A stretch of DNA of 64,000 nucleotides from Climacteris rufus (GCA_013398175.1 VZRZ01001230.1:186001-250000), one strand, 5' to 3'. Shown: positions 36,939 to 49,907, numbered from the stretch's first letter. Notes: generated by a model not told the origin, from the letters alone. Translations and numbers: made by a program.

Positions 36939-38827
36939 TTTTTCTTCTGATCAGCTGTTCTATTTATCAAAATATGTTCAAATTAAAAGAAGGAGAATCT
37001 AATAAGAAATAGTCATGAAAATACATGCAAAGGAAGTTATTTCAGGGAAAACAGACATTTGCATTTCTCTAAATAGGAGACGTTACTGTGTTACTAGTAA
37101 ATACTTTTAGTATTGTAGACAATGGTCATCCCTGTTTTATAACCCTTTGTAATGAAAGGAAATTGGAACTGCAGTAATTGATTGTATCTGTTGCCTAAAA
37201 ATTATTTCAATTGCTACGGTCTAATTTAAACAAACCCTACTGACTGAACTGCAATCAGCAGTTATACCTACTTGTGTGTGTGGAAGGATTGTTAGTAGTT
37301 TATATTTGGTTGAATTGTAGCTAGGTGCTTGCTGGATTAGTTAGTTAATTTATTTATTGAATGGCCTGACAAATAATAGTTGAGATTGATGTAAGCTTTC
37401 TGTTTCAAATCTGTAACTACTCTACAAAGTATAAGTATTTTTTGACAGCACTTTTCATTAAAATAACCACTCTCTGTGAGTCACTGAAAATTGTGCTGCC
37501 TCTGACTGTCAAGACTTGCCTAGTAGACATTTATTACAACTTTAGGGAAAACTGCTCATAGACTACACTTTTGGAGAGAGAAATTTTCAATACAAAAATA
37601 AATATAATTTGAAGTCTTAGAAAAAACTATCCATCTGGAGTAACGACAATAATAAAAATATTCCTTATTCTTCTAACTGGAAAACAGACAGCAAAAATAA
37701 AAAAACTCTACCCAGGTAGAAAAATCTGCTAAAGGCATTCCCTGTCTCCTCCTACCTGATTCTAAAAGGACTACCCTAATTGTCACTAATTATATTGAAA
37801 ATATTTATCTATCTTCTAATTATCAGGGTCTCTAGGCAGTATGTATATGCAAAAGATGGATGAAGAATTCTAAATACTCAGCTGCTTTCTGCAAATGCTA
37901 CTCAAAACCATGAAACTGAGCCCAATACTAATTTTTTGAAGGAATGTTTTTAATGAAAAAGAAAAATAGGACAGGAAGAATAGAAAGGATAAAGAAAAAA
38001 ATACAATCATAAAAAATATCCCAACAAAGCATCCTCCCAAAATTATTAACAGCCAAATCCCCCACATTTGAACCCACCAATTGTGAAAAAGAAAGCAAAA
38101 GGAAACAGCAAAAATAAAAATAATGGAATAAGGAAAATATGAGAGAAACTCACAAAAGCATGTGTTCCCAGTGTTGAAAGAATTAAGTGAAGAACTGTAA
38201 GTTACAAGGAAATGCAGTGTCTTTTGCAGTTTTCCTGGAGAGAACCCATTTTTAGTAAAGTTTTTATATTAAATCAGATTTTGGCAACTCATGTGGACTC
38301 TGAACTACGCAACTGGGTCTTCACCAGGTGTTGCCTATTTTCTTGTGGAGCCCCTTCATTTCACACAATTTCCCTACACCTGGTAGTAAGAGAGCCTCTC
38401 TGCCTAGTGGATATAATAAAAAAGCTGTTTGCCCTCCTTTGACGGTCTTTCTAGAATTGTTGAAGGAAGTATTACTATTTTAAATATCTCTTTTCTTTTA
38501 TAGTTTCTTATTTTAGTGCTGCTCAAACATTCACCACAAGTCTTTTTCTGCTTCCTTGGAGGCTAACTTTCATGCAGACTGATAAACCACAGTATATGTT
38601 AACATAAATTTCATAACATGCTCAGTTGCCAGCATCCAAAATCCACATGAAGATATGTCTGTGACAGTTGAATACAGTAAGTAATAGTCCTATGGTGTAG
38701 TGAACATCACCAGAGCTGATGAGTTGCATATATTTAATCAAAGATGAATGTAGGGTATTTTCTCACTTTATGAGTAGAAGAAACTGGGCTTGCAATTCAT
38801 AACAAGTTAAATTTTTGTATGTAAGGA
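36939..38827. other. AT-rich spacer between two parallel GC-rich LTRs
   Basis: This 1.9-kb stretch separates two LTRs of the same family in the same orientation, so I looked for a provirus interior. I saw no primer-binding site, gag, pol or env similarity and no polypurine tract. It looks like ordinary host DNA. Confidence 0.6.
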
Positions 38828-39485
38828 TGTTGCAGTGCCTCTGGGGCTAGCCGGTGGTCTGGCCCAGCCCCACCAGCTCCACGGGGGCTGAACCCTGCGG
38901 CCCACATGCCGGGGGGGGGCCCGGGGCCGTGCGGCAGCCGTTTCTCCGCGCCTGCCATGAGAGAGCTCATCCCAGAGCTGTCGGACCGGTGGAGCAGGCT
39001 CCTGCCACCCCTGCTGATACAGCCAGTGACGTCACGCCCTGGGTGGCCCAGGGCCACTCCAGGCACAGTGGGGGGGTTGTTCCCCGCCCAAAAGGGCAGC
39101 CCATTGGTCGGTTCCTTGTGATGGATCCCTGCGTGAGTGGCCTGTGCCTCCGTCGGTCTGCCAATGTCACGCCAGCCCTCCGCAGCCATTGGCTGTCACC
39201 CTATTCTCCTCCCCTCACTCCCCTGTGAAAACAGCCTGCGTCAGCTGGCTTGGGTGTCTTTTATCTGCTCCCCCTGCAATTCCAGTAATAAAACCTGCTG
39301 GTAATAAGCAGAAAAGAACCCTTCCTTGTCTCTTTACTTCTACTGCTTTTACCAACCCGCGTGCGTGAACTTTGCAAACACCAGCACAGAAAAAGAAGCA
39401 GACGCAACCCTTTTTTAGGGACTGGGAAAAGCATGGGCTTTTCTCGGGTCATGTGATCACTGCTTTGGCTTTCAATTACCCACGA
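38828..39485 (+). mobile_element. GC-rich ERVK-like LTR (copy 2, plus)
   Basis: Begins TGTTGCAGTGCCTCTGG, the reverse complement of the ends seen in the minus-strand copies at 43304 and 59637. It contains a perfect CRE palindrome (39027-39034), two inverted CCAAT boxes (cccattggtc and gccattggctg) and an AATAAA signal near 39288. The 3' end follows copy 1 as far as ttaccca and then departs from the ttacccgcaaca end of the family, so the last bases are lost or changed. No matching 6-bp TSD is visible. No retroviral coding sequence adjoins it. Confidence 0.85.
39027..39034. promoter_or_regulatory. CRE palindrome TGACGTCA in LTR
   Basis: A full consensus cAMP-response element lies in the U3-like part of the GC-rich LTR. 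The equivalent site in copy 1 reads TGATGTCA. CREB/ATF binding is a prediction from the motif only. Confidence 0.6.
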
Positions 39486-40079
39486 AAATCCACTATCAGA
39501 AATATGCCCTCTTACTGAAGCACTGAAGATATCTGTTTTGACTTCAGTTTTTTAAGGCTTAAAGTCTTGATGGCAAGTACATAACCCTATGTGGGAGAGA
39601 CTTGTGTAAAAGTATACTTCCTTCTTGTAATTTCTGAAGCTTTTCACCAATTTCAACCAAATTTGTCAGACGAATGGCTTCAATAACACCATACTTTATG
39701 AGGAACCTGAGAATCCTAACAAAAAGTAGGATCTGCACAAAGTAAAGCAGGTAGACAGTGGGTATTGGTGTCCCAGTACCCCTATTTATATTTTCTTGTG
39801 CTGAGGAGCAAAGGATATAATTCTTTCTTGTACACGCTAGATAAAGTAATTTACAAATGAATTCAGAAAAAGCATTATCCCTAATGCTCCAGTGAATAAG
39901 CCAACTAGTCATTGCCACAGGTTAGGAATAAACTTCTATTTTATTCTGTTGCTATGTCCAGTCACCTGAGATACTCAAGGAAGTTTATTCCTTAGAGCTT
40001 AAATTCACAAAGGTTAATATCAATTTGATTTAGGCACCCAAAAGGCTTTAGCAATGTGGGCATAAATATGAGTTTCTTA
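39486..40079. other. Unannotated DNA with a 119-codon minus-strand frame
   Basis: No known repeat was recognised here. A minus-strand frame (39559-39918) encodes a hydrophobic stretch around VYLLYFVQILLFVRILRFL, but it has no family resemblance and no promoter or splice context. I treat it as probably chance and do not call a gene. Confidence 0.5.
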
Positions 40080-40200
40080 TTTTTGTCATCTGTTGGAACA
40101 TCTGACATAGGCCACCATTAGAAACATGATACTGAACAAAATGGGCCAGTGGTCTTGAATACAAGGTTATTTCCTTTGTGCATTTCCTTCTGTCACTTTA
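40080..40200 (+). mobile_element. Ancient CR1-like 3' fragment
   Basis: The run ttggaacatctgacatagg, then ccaccattagaaacatgata, then ctgaacaaaatgggccagtgg resembles the 3' UTR of old amniote CR1 subfamilies, in which a 'gccactgt...ggaca ggatactgggctagatgg' arrangement is typical. The tail of that family is not clearly kept. Recognition is by pattern memory, so the identity needs alignment. Confidence 0.6.
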
Positions 40201-40344
40201 GCACATCTGAAAATCTTACAAGACTACCAGGGGGAAGAAATTAAATAACAGAATGCCAGAAACTTTCAAATCCATCTGTTTGTGCTGTAAAAGTACTAAT
40301 AGCAGAGTGGACCTTTAATTCCAAGCATTTACTGGATGGGTAAA

Positions 40345-40659
40345 TGTAACTGAAGCGACACAAAAGGACGAGCCAGAGACACCTGTGTCCAGGTTCAGAG
40401 AGAAGGAAGGAAGGGCCTCAAGACCCGCCTCCTTTATTTTTTATATCCATTTGGAAATTACTATTCATTGGAGGAAATCAGTTCTTCCTCCCTCAACTAC
40501 AGTGGTCAAAGGAAATGTCCATCAAAGTTCTGTGTCCATGAGAAAGGAATGTGAATGATAAGATACAGTTACAATAACATAGCTATGTTTACAGAAAAGA
40601 ACCGTGTGAAACTAGCTACAAGGGAATAATAATATTCAGCTGCAAAAAGCAGGGCAACA
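40345..40659 (-). mobile_element. Small solo LTR, ERVK-like, minus (6-bp TSD ggtaaa)
   Basis: On minus the 315-bp unit starts TGTTGCCCTG and ends with a gtgtcgcttcagttaca 3' terminus. The exact 6-bp repeat ggtaaa flanks it (40339-40344 and 40660-40665), the length usual for class II (ERVK) integration. An AATAAA signal reads on minus at 40433-40438. The copy at 49572 (plus) shares the start, the tagctagtttc and catagctatgtt-like blocks, the ggacatttcctttgacca block and the end. No internal sequence is attached. Confidence 0.93.
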
Positions 40660-43303
40660 GGTAAACACTATTTTAAAGTAACGAACTGTTTGAAATTAGT
40701 CACCACATGAACAAATTTAATACTTTTGAAGTACCTTGATAAGCATTCTTACTCCTCTGAATTGCACTTTTGTTTCACAATACTGCTCTTAGTTATCTTT
40801 GCATAGTATTTTCTTTCAGTTATGCATGTGTCCTACAGAAGACAGAAGAGATAAATGTATGACTGTCTTACTAAATACTAATAATAAATACTAACACACA
40901 TATCATTATCTTTAGGTCTAAAGTAGTGTCCATTCCTCACATCAGCAGATATCGGGCCCCATACCCATTATATAACCAAAAGGACTGACATGTTTTACTG
41001 TCATTCCTCAGTTATGACATTTCGTCTATTGACACTGAAGCTGTTTATGTTTTTCAAGCTCTTTTGTGTCTGTGGATCCAACTAGGAAAGAAAATCTAGT
41101 GTGTGCAACGTAAGTGGTTGGTTTCAAACTTAAATACGAACCCATGAAAGTCTGGAACTTGAAAAATTTCAGAGGCTTTCAAGGCTCTAAAAATTTCTAT
41201 GCAACACTGCCACACTGGTTTGAGTGATAAATATGCTCCCAAAATTGTGGTTTCTTCACAAATAATCTGTGAATCTAAAACAGCCAGTATAATTAAGAAT
41301 CTTAGTATTTACACAGAATTACTCTGCTACACTCATAAACTTTATCTGTACCTCCTATCTATTTTGAAAATTGTCCTTGAAAAGATTAAGTAAATATCTA
41401 TCATTCAACTGTTAGTTAAACTGTCTAAGACGTTGTGAGAACAAATCCCAACCTCTGGATTTTTCATGTTCAGAGCAGATATTTCTTTTAGATGTGCTTT
41501 AGCTTCTGCAATTTTCTATATGGGTCTTGTACACAGGGACTCTGTCATTGCACTTTGCTTTGTTTTTTTTTAAGCCTCAGGTAAAACACATTTGTAATCA
41601 AAAGTGGCAGGAAATGAATAAAGAGAGGCAGGGATTTTGTAAACAATTTTTTTTTTCTCTTCTCATATTGCACTGAAGAAAGGGAATGATGCTTGGAATA
41701 CAGATATAAATACTTGAATTAAATCCTGGAAGAAGAAAGCAAAAAGAATGTCATACCAAAAAATGAGGGCCCTTAATCCAGGTATATTGCATAGACTGCT
41801 TAAATTGGAGAGGCAGATGGAGAGTAGAGAAAAAGGTGTTATTGTTATTCTAAAGAAATCATCAGTTTTATGAGATTTTTTTTTTTCCCAAGAAAATGGC
41901 TAGAAATCTGCAAAGGTTTTATGCAGTGTTTGGTCTTTAGCTTAAATGTTTTTAATTGTATACCCTTTTATATTCATAAGAAGAAAAATAAGCATACCTG
42001 CTCCTATTTCTGAATTATGAGTGTCCATTCATTAATTCATTCTTGCAGATCCTTCAAGGTCCTGCTTTAGGCAGCATTCTAAGGGGAATGGAGGATAGAT
42101 TTAGGACCAATAAAAAAAGAGGTAGAAGGTCTGACAGGCAACCATCACATCAGTGGAATATATGATCAAGCAAATTTTCTTATGGCTTGGTACATGGACT
42201 TCAGATTCAAAATACAAAGGGCAACTGACACCAGCTCAGTAGGTTCTTTACTCTTGCATAAGCCAGGCACAAACACCCAGTGGTAGCAAAAACCAAATGA
42301 CACAATGCCCAGGAACCATCAGCAGTGTTGCAAAGACCAGTGTGCTATAGCTCAGAGAACACAGCAGAACAGGAATAGCTGCTCAGAGATGGAGAAGTCC
42401 CTGTGGTTAAACCTGAAGGACTTCAGCAGTGTCAGGATTGTTTTTTGTGTAGAGAAAGATTTATCCATAGAAGATTTATGTAGGTAGTCACTGGATGCCT
42501 TCAGATAATAGAACAGCATATGCAATAGAAACACTTTGTGATGCTTGTTAGAACAAACCTGTCTCATATAGTTGTATCTCATCTGTGCTGCTTATCACCC
42601 ACTTCCTAATCCCATGCAAATTTAGAGGTAACTGATGGACGATTTGTCATATTGAACGTGGACAGTCTGGTGTACAGAAAAAGATAAAAAAAATAGTGTA
42701 GATATCGGCGTGGAATAGTTTTGAACTAAACAGTAATTAAAAAACCCCACAATACAGAGAAATTGGCAGATTATGATATTTTAAAGAACTAATAGTAAAT
42801 AGATATTTATAATCACTGCATGAAAATGTGAAATGCATCCAAAGATTTGTCTCCCATGCTGGTGTTTTGTATGTGACTGCAGAACATAGCTGTTAGTCAC
42901 CTGAGCTTTGCATTCAGAGGATTACAATTTTCACTGTGTGACGTGTGTGCAGAAGAGAGTAAACAGTAGGAAAAAAAATATACTGGTGAAGAGAAGAAAA
43001 TTAATATACCTGAGGTAAATGCCTTCATATGGTGACTTTTGAGGTTTCACTTTTCAGATTCTTAATGGGAATTCCTAATTCTAACAGGAATATTTAGGGT
43101 TCTGTTACTTTAAAAAAAACCACACAAACATCACAGCACAGGGTCAGATTCTCTTGTGGATTTTTGTTCAGTTGAGATTAGCAGCCTTATTTCCATCATG
43201 GTGAATTTTGAGCTGAAAATAATTGTCACATGTACAGGTTTGCATGCCAGTTTCCCATCTTCAACTTCTGAGCAGGGGTATAGCATCTCAGTAAAAAGGA
43301 AAG
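40660..43303. other. Unannotated AT-rich DNA, no gene recognised
   Basis: 2.6 kb with no recognisable exon or repeat. Several A or T homopolymer runs (around 41560, 41650 and 41880) are the only simple features. Confidence 0.6.
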
Positions 43304-43883
43304 TGTTGCGGGTAAAAAGCGTGAGTAACTCATAGCCTCCAGCAGCGGTCTTGTGACCTGAAAGAAGTGGCTTGGCTTCACCCAGTCTCTGTTAACAGAG
43401 TCGAGCCTGCATCAGAGCTCCCACAGAGTCTAGGCTTAGTTCACACACAGCGGTTTAATTTAAGCAGGGAAGTAAAGAGACGAGGAAGGGCTGTTTTCTG
43501 CTTATTGCCAGCAGGTTTTTATTACTGGAGCCATGGAAGGCATGGGTAAAAGACAAAAAATGGCTGTCGGGGGTATCTGTTATAACCCAGAAGCGAGGGG
43601 AGGGCAGTCGGGAGACAGCCAACCACTGCGGAGGATTACAATGACTGACAGGGGTGCCGGCCAGCCACTCGGCTGTCCGTACATGGCAGAGCAACCAGTG
43701 AGCTGCCCTTTTGGGAGGGGACCACCCCTCTTGCTGTGGCGGGGAGCCCCCGCAGTGACCTGGGGCTGTGCCCCCCCCGGCTGCATCGGGGGGGGGGAAG
43801 CGGGGGGGGAGGGCCCAGCCCTCGCGGCTCTGGCATGGTGGGGCTGGGCTGGGCCATCAGCTACTCCCAGAGGCACTGCAACA
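43304..43883 (-). mobile_element. GC-rich ERVK-like solo LTR, minus (6-bp TSD ggaaag)
   Basis: On minus the 580-bp unit starts TGTTGCAGTGCCTCTGGGAG and ends ...TTTTTACCCGCAACA. The exact 6-bp repeat ggaaag flanks it (43298-43303 and 43884-43889), placing the family in the class II (ERVK-like) group. The poly(A)-signal region (tttttattactgg on plus, 43516-43528) and the accttccttgtctc-type block match the other GC-rich copies. The 5' half (43740-43880) has long G runs on the plus strand and is the most GC-rich part of the window. The frames of 104 and 143 codons over it are compositional artefacts. Confidence 0.93.
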
Positions 43884-46800
43884 GGAAAGTGCATAATGCT
43901 TCTATGTCCTTACCAGCTCACCCAAACATCTCTCCTATCACAAAGTACATTGATTAGGTTCTAGAGAACTAAAGAACATTTTTAATATGACCTTTTGCCC
44001 CTAAATTTCAATAGAGATGCTTTAGATTCACAGTGTTCCCATACTGCTACCTTCAATATTTATTTAAATTCAATCAACCTTCATGGTTTACCACAATGTA
44101 ATAAAATCATTGTCACATATTACTTAGACATCACTAACAGATCTTTGCATTCTCAGTCAAGCCATTGCAATTAGGAGGCAAAATGCACTGACTTAAACTT
44201 TTTCATTAACTGTTTATGAGATAGAACAGCTAAGGAGTAGTAACTCATTAAACCACATTAACTCAGCGATATATGAGTCCTGAAAAATAAAATCCATTTG
44301 AACCTCTTTGTGTTGTTCACTATGGGAGAAATTTTAAGAAGTCATCAGACGATTTTGAGAAGTAGCTGAAATTAGATGCAGTTGTTGTCACCTTAAAGTT
44401 TCTTGGCAATAAAATCACATGAGAATAGTATGTGGTTCTATTTCTGTTTGAAAAAGTAAAAAAAAACACCTTGCATAATAGCAAAAGAGTGCTGAGTCAG
44501 GGCCAAAGCTGAAAATCAGTTTTCCCATGCTTAAGCATGAGTATAGGCTTGGTAGGTTTGGGATCAAATTCAGTGTGATTTAATGGAAAAAGTATAAGTC
44601 AAAAGTACTATGAAAGATTGGTTAATTACCTGATCCAGAATTTTAATGTACCTGATAGAGGAAATATTCTCATCCGACTTCATATTCTGTTAGTGGTAAA
44701 TTTTGAGCCCATTTCGTTACTTTGGTTTCCAGATCTTAATATGACATGTTTGTAACCAAACTGTAGAACAGAGACAAAATCACAACTTGGTACAAAGTAG
44801 AGTCAAATGAAGTTCAAATATTTACTGTTTGCAAACAAAACATTAATGCAAATTAAATCAAATTAGTCCTAGGATAAAAACAAATTTTAAAAAAGTTCTA
44901 ATTATTCAATCAAATTAAATGCTATTAGAAAAAATATTATAATAAATATAAAGAATTTCCAATAAGGAGCAGGTAAGGTTAAGCATTGTTTTATTCTGTT
45001 CATATTATTGTTTGCATGGGCATATGGCACATCTGTGTTCCATTAGCTTTATTTACCAGGAAGAGCAAATATAATTTCTTTTTCCTTCCCCTTCTTGCCT
45101 ATTTGGAGGTCACCTTTTTCAAAGATACTGGGTGTCAAAGGGCATGAAGACTGCTCGGTACCTTGCCAGTACCTACATCTCCTATCCTATTTATTTTCCA
45201 GCTATCACTGCATTTGGCTAAGAGCCAATTTAGCTAGAAAAGTAAGTGTTCATGCCAGGGTTGATCTGTCAAAACAGGCATGTAAGGGAGCTGATTGCAC
45301 AGGCCTTCTTGTGCCAGCTTTTCTCCCTAAACCATTTCTTCACTGTCTGTTTTGGAGTGTTGTGCGAAACACAGTCTGCATGAGCATGAATTCACTTAGG
45401 AAGACCTCATATGCCATGCACAAATCTCACATGTGGGCCTGGGTGTCAGAGGACATATTACAAGGATTTCTGCAAGGTGTGCAACTTGTCGTATGAAATA
45501 AAATTTCCTCTTTGTTACTGTCTAGAAAGTACTCTCAGTAAACACAGGTGAATTAGCTTGGCCAGTATGAAAACTGTCTTTCTTATTAGGAATTATCTTC
45601 TTGTTCCTTGTATTTCAATATCTGTTAAAAAGAAAATAGAAAGAATTTTTTCTGTTTGACTAGCAGTCAATAAAAGAAAATATTCAGCTCTCTTGAAAGA
45701 TCATTCTTTTGTCAACTTATTCGACTATATAAAGTCCAAAATTTAATTGTTTGGGGGGTTTGTTTCACATCTTAAATAATCTTACTGAACTAATACCCAG
45801 AAGATTTTGGAAAGATGGGAGGAATATAGCCTTATTTAAGAAAAGAAACCTAACACTTATTTTATCAATTTATTCTGATTCCAGAGTTCAAAAATATCCC
45901 AATTTTAATTGGTGATGGGGGAGAATGATGCGTGAACACTTTGAAAAACTAGATTTTCAACCTTGAGGTAAAACTTTTACTACCTGTCATGCCTCAGTGT
46001 TTTCCCACTTAATTTAGTCTTTCCCTCCTCGCTGTAAGTGAGCAAGTAAGAAGATGACAAAGTAACATTAGACACTTTCTTACATTTAGTTGTCATGGTG
46101 TGCTAAAATTTTAGCACTCTGCCTCTCATTAGTAAAAGAGAGTACAACCTCTGGACTATTGCATGCAAAGAGCTGTTTCTTTAGAGCTGTGTTAGTTGAA
46201 GCTGTCTCCAGACACCCCCAGCTAGACTTCTTTGAGAGGTAACCCAGCAAAACCTCAGGGCTGATTGCCTGTCCCAGAGTGAATGGCATATAGGTATTCT
46301 ATCAGGAACCCAGCTCAGGTTCTTAAAGGGTACAGAAGGTGCTTCCTGGTGTTTTCCCCCCACCATGGCTGAACCCATTTTGACTCTGGCAGAATACAGT
46401 CCTGTTTTGGATGCTTTTGGGCCTGTGGGGTATCTTGCAATTCTGTACTGAAAACAGGTATTGTGTCTATTCCTCTGAAACTGAAGATTTAGCCCTGTTT
46501 TTCTTCAGAACACTCTGACCAGCATGTCAGTAAAATACAGCTAAAATCTGAATAACATCTATTTTCTCTTTCAGTTTACTTATTACAAACCAAGATGTAG
46601 TGACATTTATTTCAGGGAGCAAGTGGAACCTTCACAACTGAAGGCAAGATGAGAGCCAAGAGAGACTGCAAGGCAGGGGCACTGTTCCAACCACGAGGGG
46701 CAGAATAGGTCTGGTGGCAGTACTCTGGGTCAGCCAAAAGTCCACTGATTACCGAAGGATCTGTAGTGCTGAGTCAGAAAGTCAAATCACCAAGACAAAG

Positions 46801-49571
46801 TTGGACACAGCATAGTTACAGAGCAGTTCCACAAAGGCCATGGGCCAGAACCTGAGCTCAAATGCAACTATGGGCCCAAAGAGAAGAGGATATGTGGGCG
46901 GGAGCCCTGAATGAGGCTGAGAAGGGTGATATTGGTTCAGTCAGGGCCCTAATCTTTCCCTCCTGTAGAGCTCTGTAGTTCTTGCGTCAGTGTGTCACTC
47001 TTATCCCTGTTCAATAAGTAGAGTCAACAGCAATCCCCTCAAATCTAGTTTGTTTTAAGCAAATCTTGTTCACAAAGAAATTTTGTGGAGACACTGTAGT
47101 TCTTCACAGTCACAGTCATAATATCTAACCAGACCTGATCTTGGTTTTGGATTTAGTTTTCAACAGTGCATTTCAGAGGGGTTTAAAATACATTGATCAT
47201 TTGGTTTTAGTATTTCAATTACATAAATGCAGTCTGGAAAGCTAGTAAGAACTGATATAGATCTATTTGGTTTCCTGCCAATTCATGTATGCAATTTTAG
47301 CATTTTGCAATGGATTCTGCTGAGCACTTTAACTCATCTACACAATTTGAGAACTGTTTTAGAGTAGCATATTAAATGAGGCATGTGAAACATACTGCGT
47401 GGATAAGCAATGGGACTGACTCTTCATATTGCAAACTTGTACTTCTACAGGATTGTTCATCTTTTAGATAAACAAGGCCTAGACTACCATGTGTAAATCA
47501 GATTTTAAGGGAATCAAAACAAAACTTACTCAAAATTTTCTCTTCTTTCTTGCACTGCTTATTTAATTCCCCATTCTCAGTCTGTTTCACTATCACTGTA
47601 TATTGTCTCTCTTAATCTCACTTAACAGTGTGATCATGATTGTTTTCTTCAAAATCCATCATGTTGTCAGGAACATATAAGAGGAATTAATTTTTTTTTT
47701 CCCTAGTGCCTGTTTCTTTGTACTTTTTCATTCTTTATGCCAAGATTGTCATCTCATTTCCTTTTAATACTAAGAAAGGTTCATTAATCTATCAGTACCT
47801 ATGAGATTGACACTACTTCCATGAAAATATTTATGCATAATTTTAGTCAAGTGTTGGTTGACTCCTGGTAGACTGTTATGATAATGGCTCCAGTGGAAAA
47901 GGAAGAAAATTTGGTACATACAGAGGTTACTGTGTTTTAAAAACAATTGAGAAACACTGTTGCTCAAGGCAGTAGGAGAAGCAAGTACCTTTGCTTTTGA
48001 AATTCTGTTCATCTTTGCATTTGTTGATATGAAAACTCCACTTTGGGCTATCTGTCCATCCATTTTTCTTTCCAGGTAACTTTGCTGCATAAGAGCAGAT
48101 TCTCATGGCATAGAACAAAGGTTTGACATCATCATAAGAAGTTTGACATCATCCTGGTTGAAGCAGGAGAAAGGGGAAATGGTGTTTCCTGGAAGGTGTC
48201 CTCTCTGTGTTTTGCAAGCTTTTTTGTTTATTTTGGGAGAAGTTCTCCAACTTGTTTGGCTCAGACTCCTAGAACAAGTTGGCTTGTATTACACTTGCAT
48301 TTCTTATAATAGTAATTTGATGGAGAAATAAAATTAAATTCAATATGAAATTGTATTGCTTGAGATCCTCCACTTGTAGTATAAATATACATAAAGCTTG
48401 AATATATAAATAAGATTACAGCAGCCATATCTTTTATGACCACAACAGCAACTAAACCCCACTTTATAAACACAGATAATGTTGGAAGAGGAAATAGAAA
48501 GTGGTTGGGAAGAAAAAAAAATCCTGAATATCTAAATCATCCCTGACTTACCCAGTTTACACATTAGCGCAAAACTGTTTGTCATTTTTTTGAGTTCAAA
48601 GTTATGATTCAGACACTTAAATATGTGGTACAAATCTATAAACCAATGGCCTCATTCTAATAATCTAAGAAAGGTTTCAGAGCTAATTGAAGCATCTGTG
48701 TCATTTCTGTGTGTGTTTTTCAGTATCAAGGGCTATACCTTGTCAAAGGAAATGCTTTTGTTGAAAAGAGCAATTTTTTTAAGTGCTTTTAATTAACATT
48801 AATTTCCAGGTTGAATTTCAGTGCTTAAAGACACTTTTGTTAAGAATTTCTGAGTATTCTTCGGTAACAGTCAAGTGAGACGTGACTCTTAGATGTAAAA
48901 GCAGCTTTGGTGAAGCCAAATAGAAATATTCTTTCAGTGCTTACGAAATTCCTTTTTTTGTCTGATGTTTGACATATCTATACTTTTCCTTCTTATTCAT
49001 GGTTGTCATAAAGAACAAGTTTATGGTTTGCACAAACACAAAACGTATTCTGGGACCTGGAAACCTGCCTGATGTGGATATTAATATGGTATTAATTGTT
49101 GAGAAAAAAGCAACCAAATAAACACGTAGAGGTGCTGCCAGATGCCTTCCTGTTTATGCACATATTGTTCATTTGTAATTCTGGATTAAACTAATGTAAA
49201 GAGGATCAAGATTACTCTCCTGGGACAGCCTAAAGATCAAATGGGTTACACTTGTACTGTTAAATGTGTCCAGAACTGAAAATGATTCCTAACCTTCAGG
49301 TTGAATGGTCCAGTGTGGTTTACCTCCACAGAGGTCAGAGGTGAAACAACTGGGCTACCTTGCCAAATTAAAGTATTGTCAATGCTAAACATACCAAATT
49401 TATGCAACAGCCCTGCTCACAGGAAAACACAGTGAGCAATTACTGGCTAAACACTGTATTCACACCACCCACTCCACAAGTATCCATCACACACAAGACC
49501 TGAAGCATCTTTTTTCCAGTTTGAGAAGTCCTATCCTAGCAGTTTAGAATTGACTGTACACAAGCCATCCC
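43884..49571. other. Unannotated AT-rich DNA, no gene recognised
   Basis: 5.7 kb without a recognisable repeat or exon. The longest frame (45095-45496, 133 codons, plus) has no domain that I recognise. The 46600-46990 stretch is somewhat more GC-rich and could be an old repeat, but I could not identify it. A short duplication lies at 48121-48154. Confidence 0.55.
48121..48154. repeat. 13-bp direct repeat, period 20
   Basis: gtttgacatcatc occurs at 48121-48133 and 48141-48153. A local duplication with no coding role. Confidence 0.85.
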
Positions 49572-49907
49572 TGTTGCCCTGACTTTTACAGTTCTGGATG
49601 TTATCATTCTTTTGTAGCTAGTTTCTCACATTCTTCTATGTAAACATAGCCATGTTATTGTAATGGTATCTTATTGTTTACATTCTTTCTCCTGGGCACA
49701 GAAGTTTGATGGACATTTCCTTTGACCACTGTGATTGAGGGAGGACAAGTTCTTCCCTCCAATGGACAGTGATTTCTAAAATGCATATATAATAAACGGG
49801 GCGGGTCTCACCTGGCAGTTGCTCGGAGATTCTCTGGCAGTTGCTCCTTACTCTCTTAACAGGTGTTTCTTGTCTCTCCTTCCTTCGTTTGTGTCGTTAC
49901 TGCGACA
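49572..49907 (+). mobile_element. Small solo LTR, ERVK-like (6-bp TSD catccc)
   Basis: A 336-bp unit from TGTTGCCCTGAC to GTTACTGCGACA, flanked by the exact 6-bp repeat catccc (49566-49571 and 49908-49913). The sequence catatataataaa (49784-49796) combines a TATA-like stretch and AATAAA. A 13-bp repeat ctggcagttgctc follows, within R/U5. It is the plus-strand relative of the LTR at 40345; the two differ mostly in the region after AATAAA. No retroviral interior is present. Confidence 0.94.
49812..49846. repeat. 13-bp direct repeat within the LTR
   Basis: ctggcagttgctc is present at 49812-49824 and 49834-49846. The related LTR at 40345 lacks this exact pair, so the duplication is probably specific to this copy or subfamily. 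Confidence 0.85.

Noticed and set aside
36167..36963. ttctat repeated at 36167 and 36958 as the TSD of the first GC-rich LTR
   Set aside because: The second copy lies about 20 bp beyond the end predicted by homology, and the sequence before it does not end in CA; a chance match is plausible.
36173..39485. Provirus with two parallel GC-rich LTRs
   Set aside because: The 1.9 kb between the LTRs shows no primer-binding site or retroviral coding similarity, the LTRs differ clearly in their 5' halves, and no shared TSD brackets the pair.
39559..39918. 119-codon minus-strand frame with a hydrophobic segment as a membrane protein gene
   Set aside because: No family resemblance, no promoter, splice or Kozak support, and frames of this length are expected by chance in 64 kb.
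43533..43964. 143-codon frame in GC-rich DNA as a host exon
   Set aside because: It lies within a solo LTR bounded by a 6-bp TSD, and GC-rich sequence has few stop codons.
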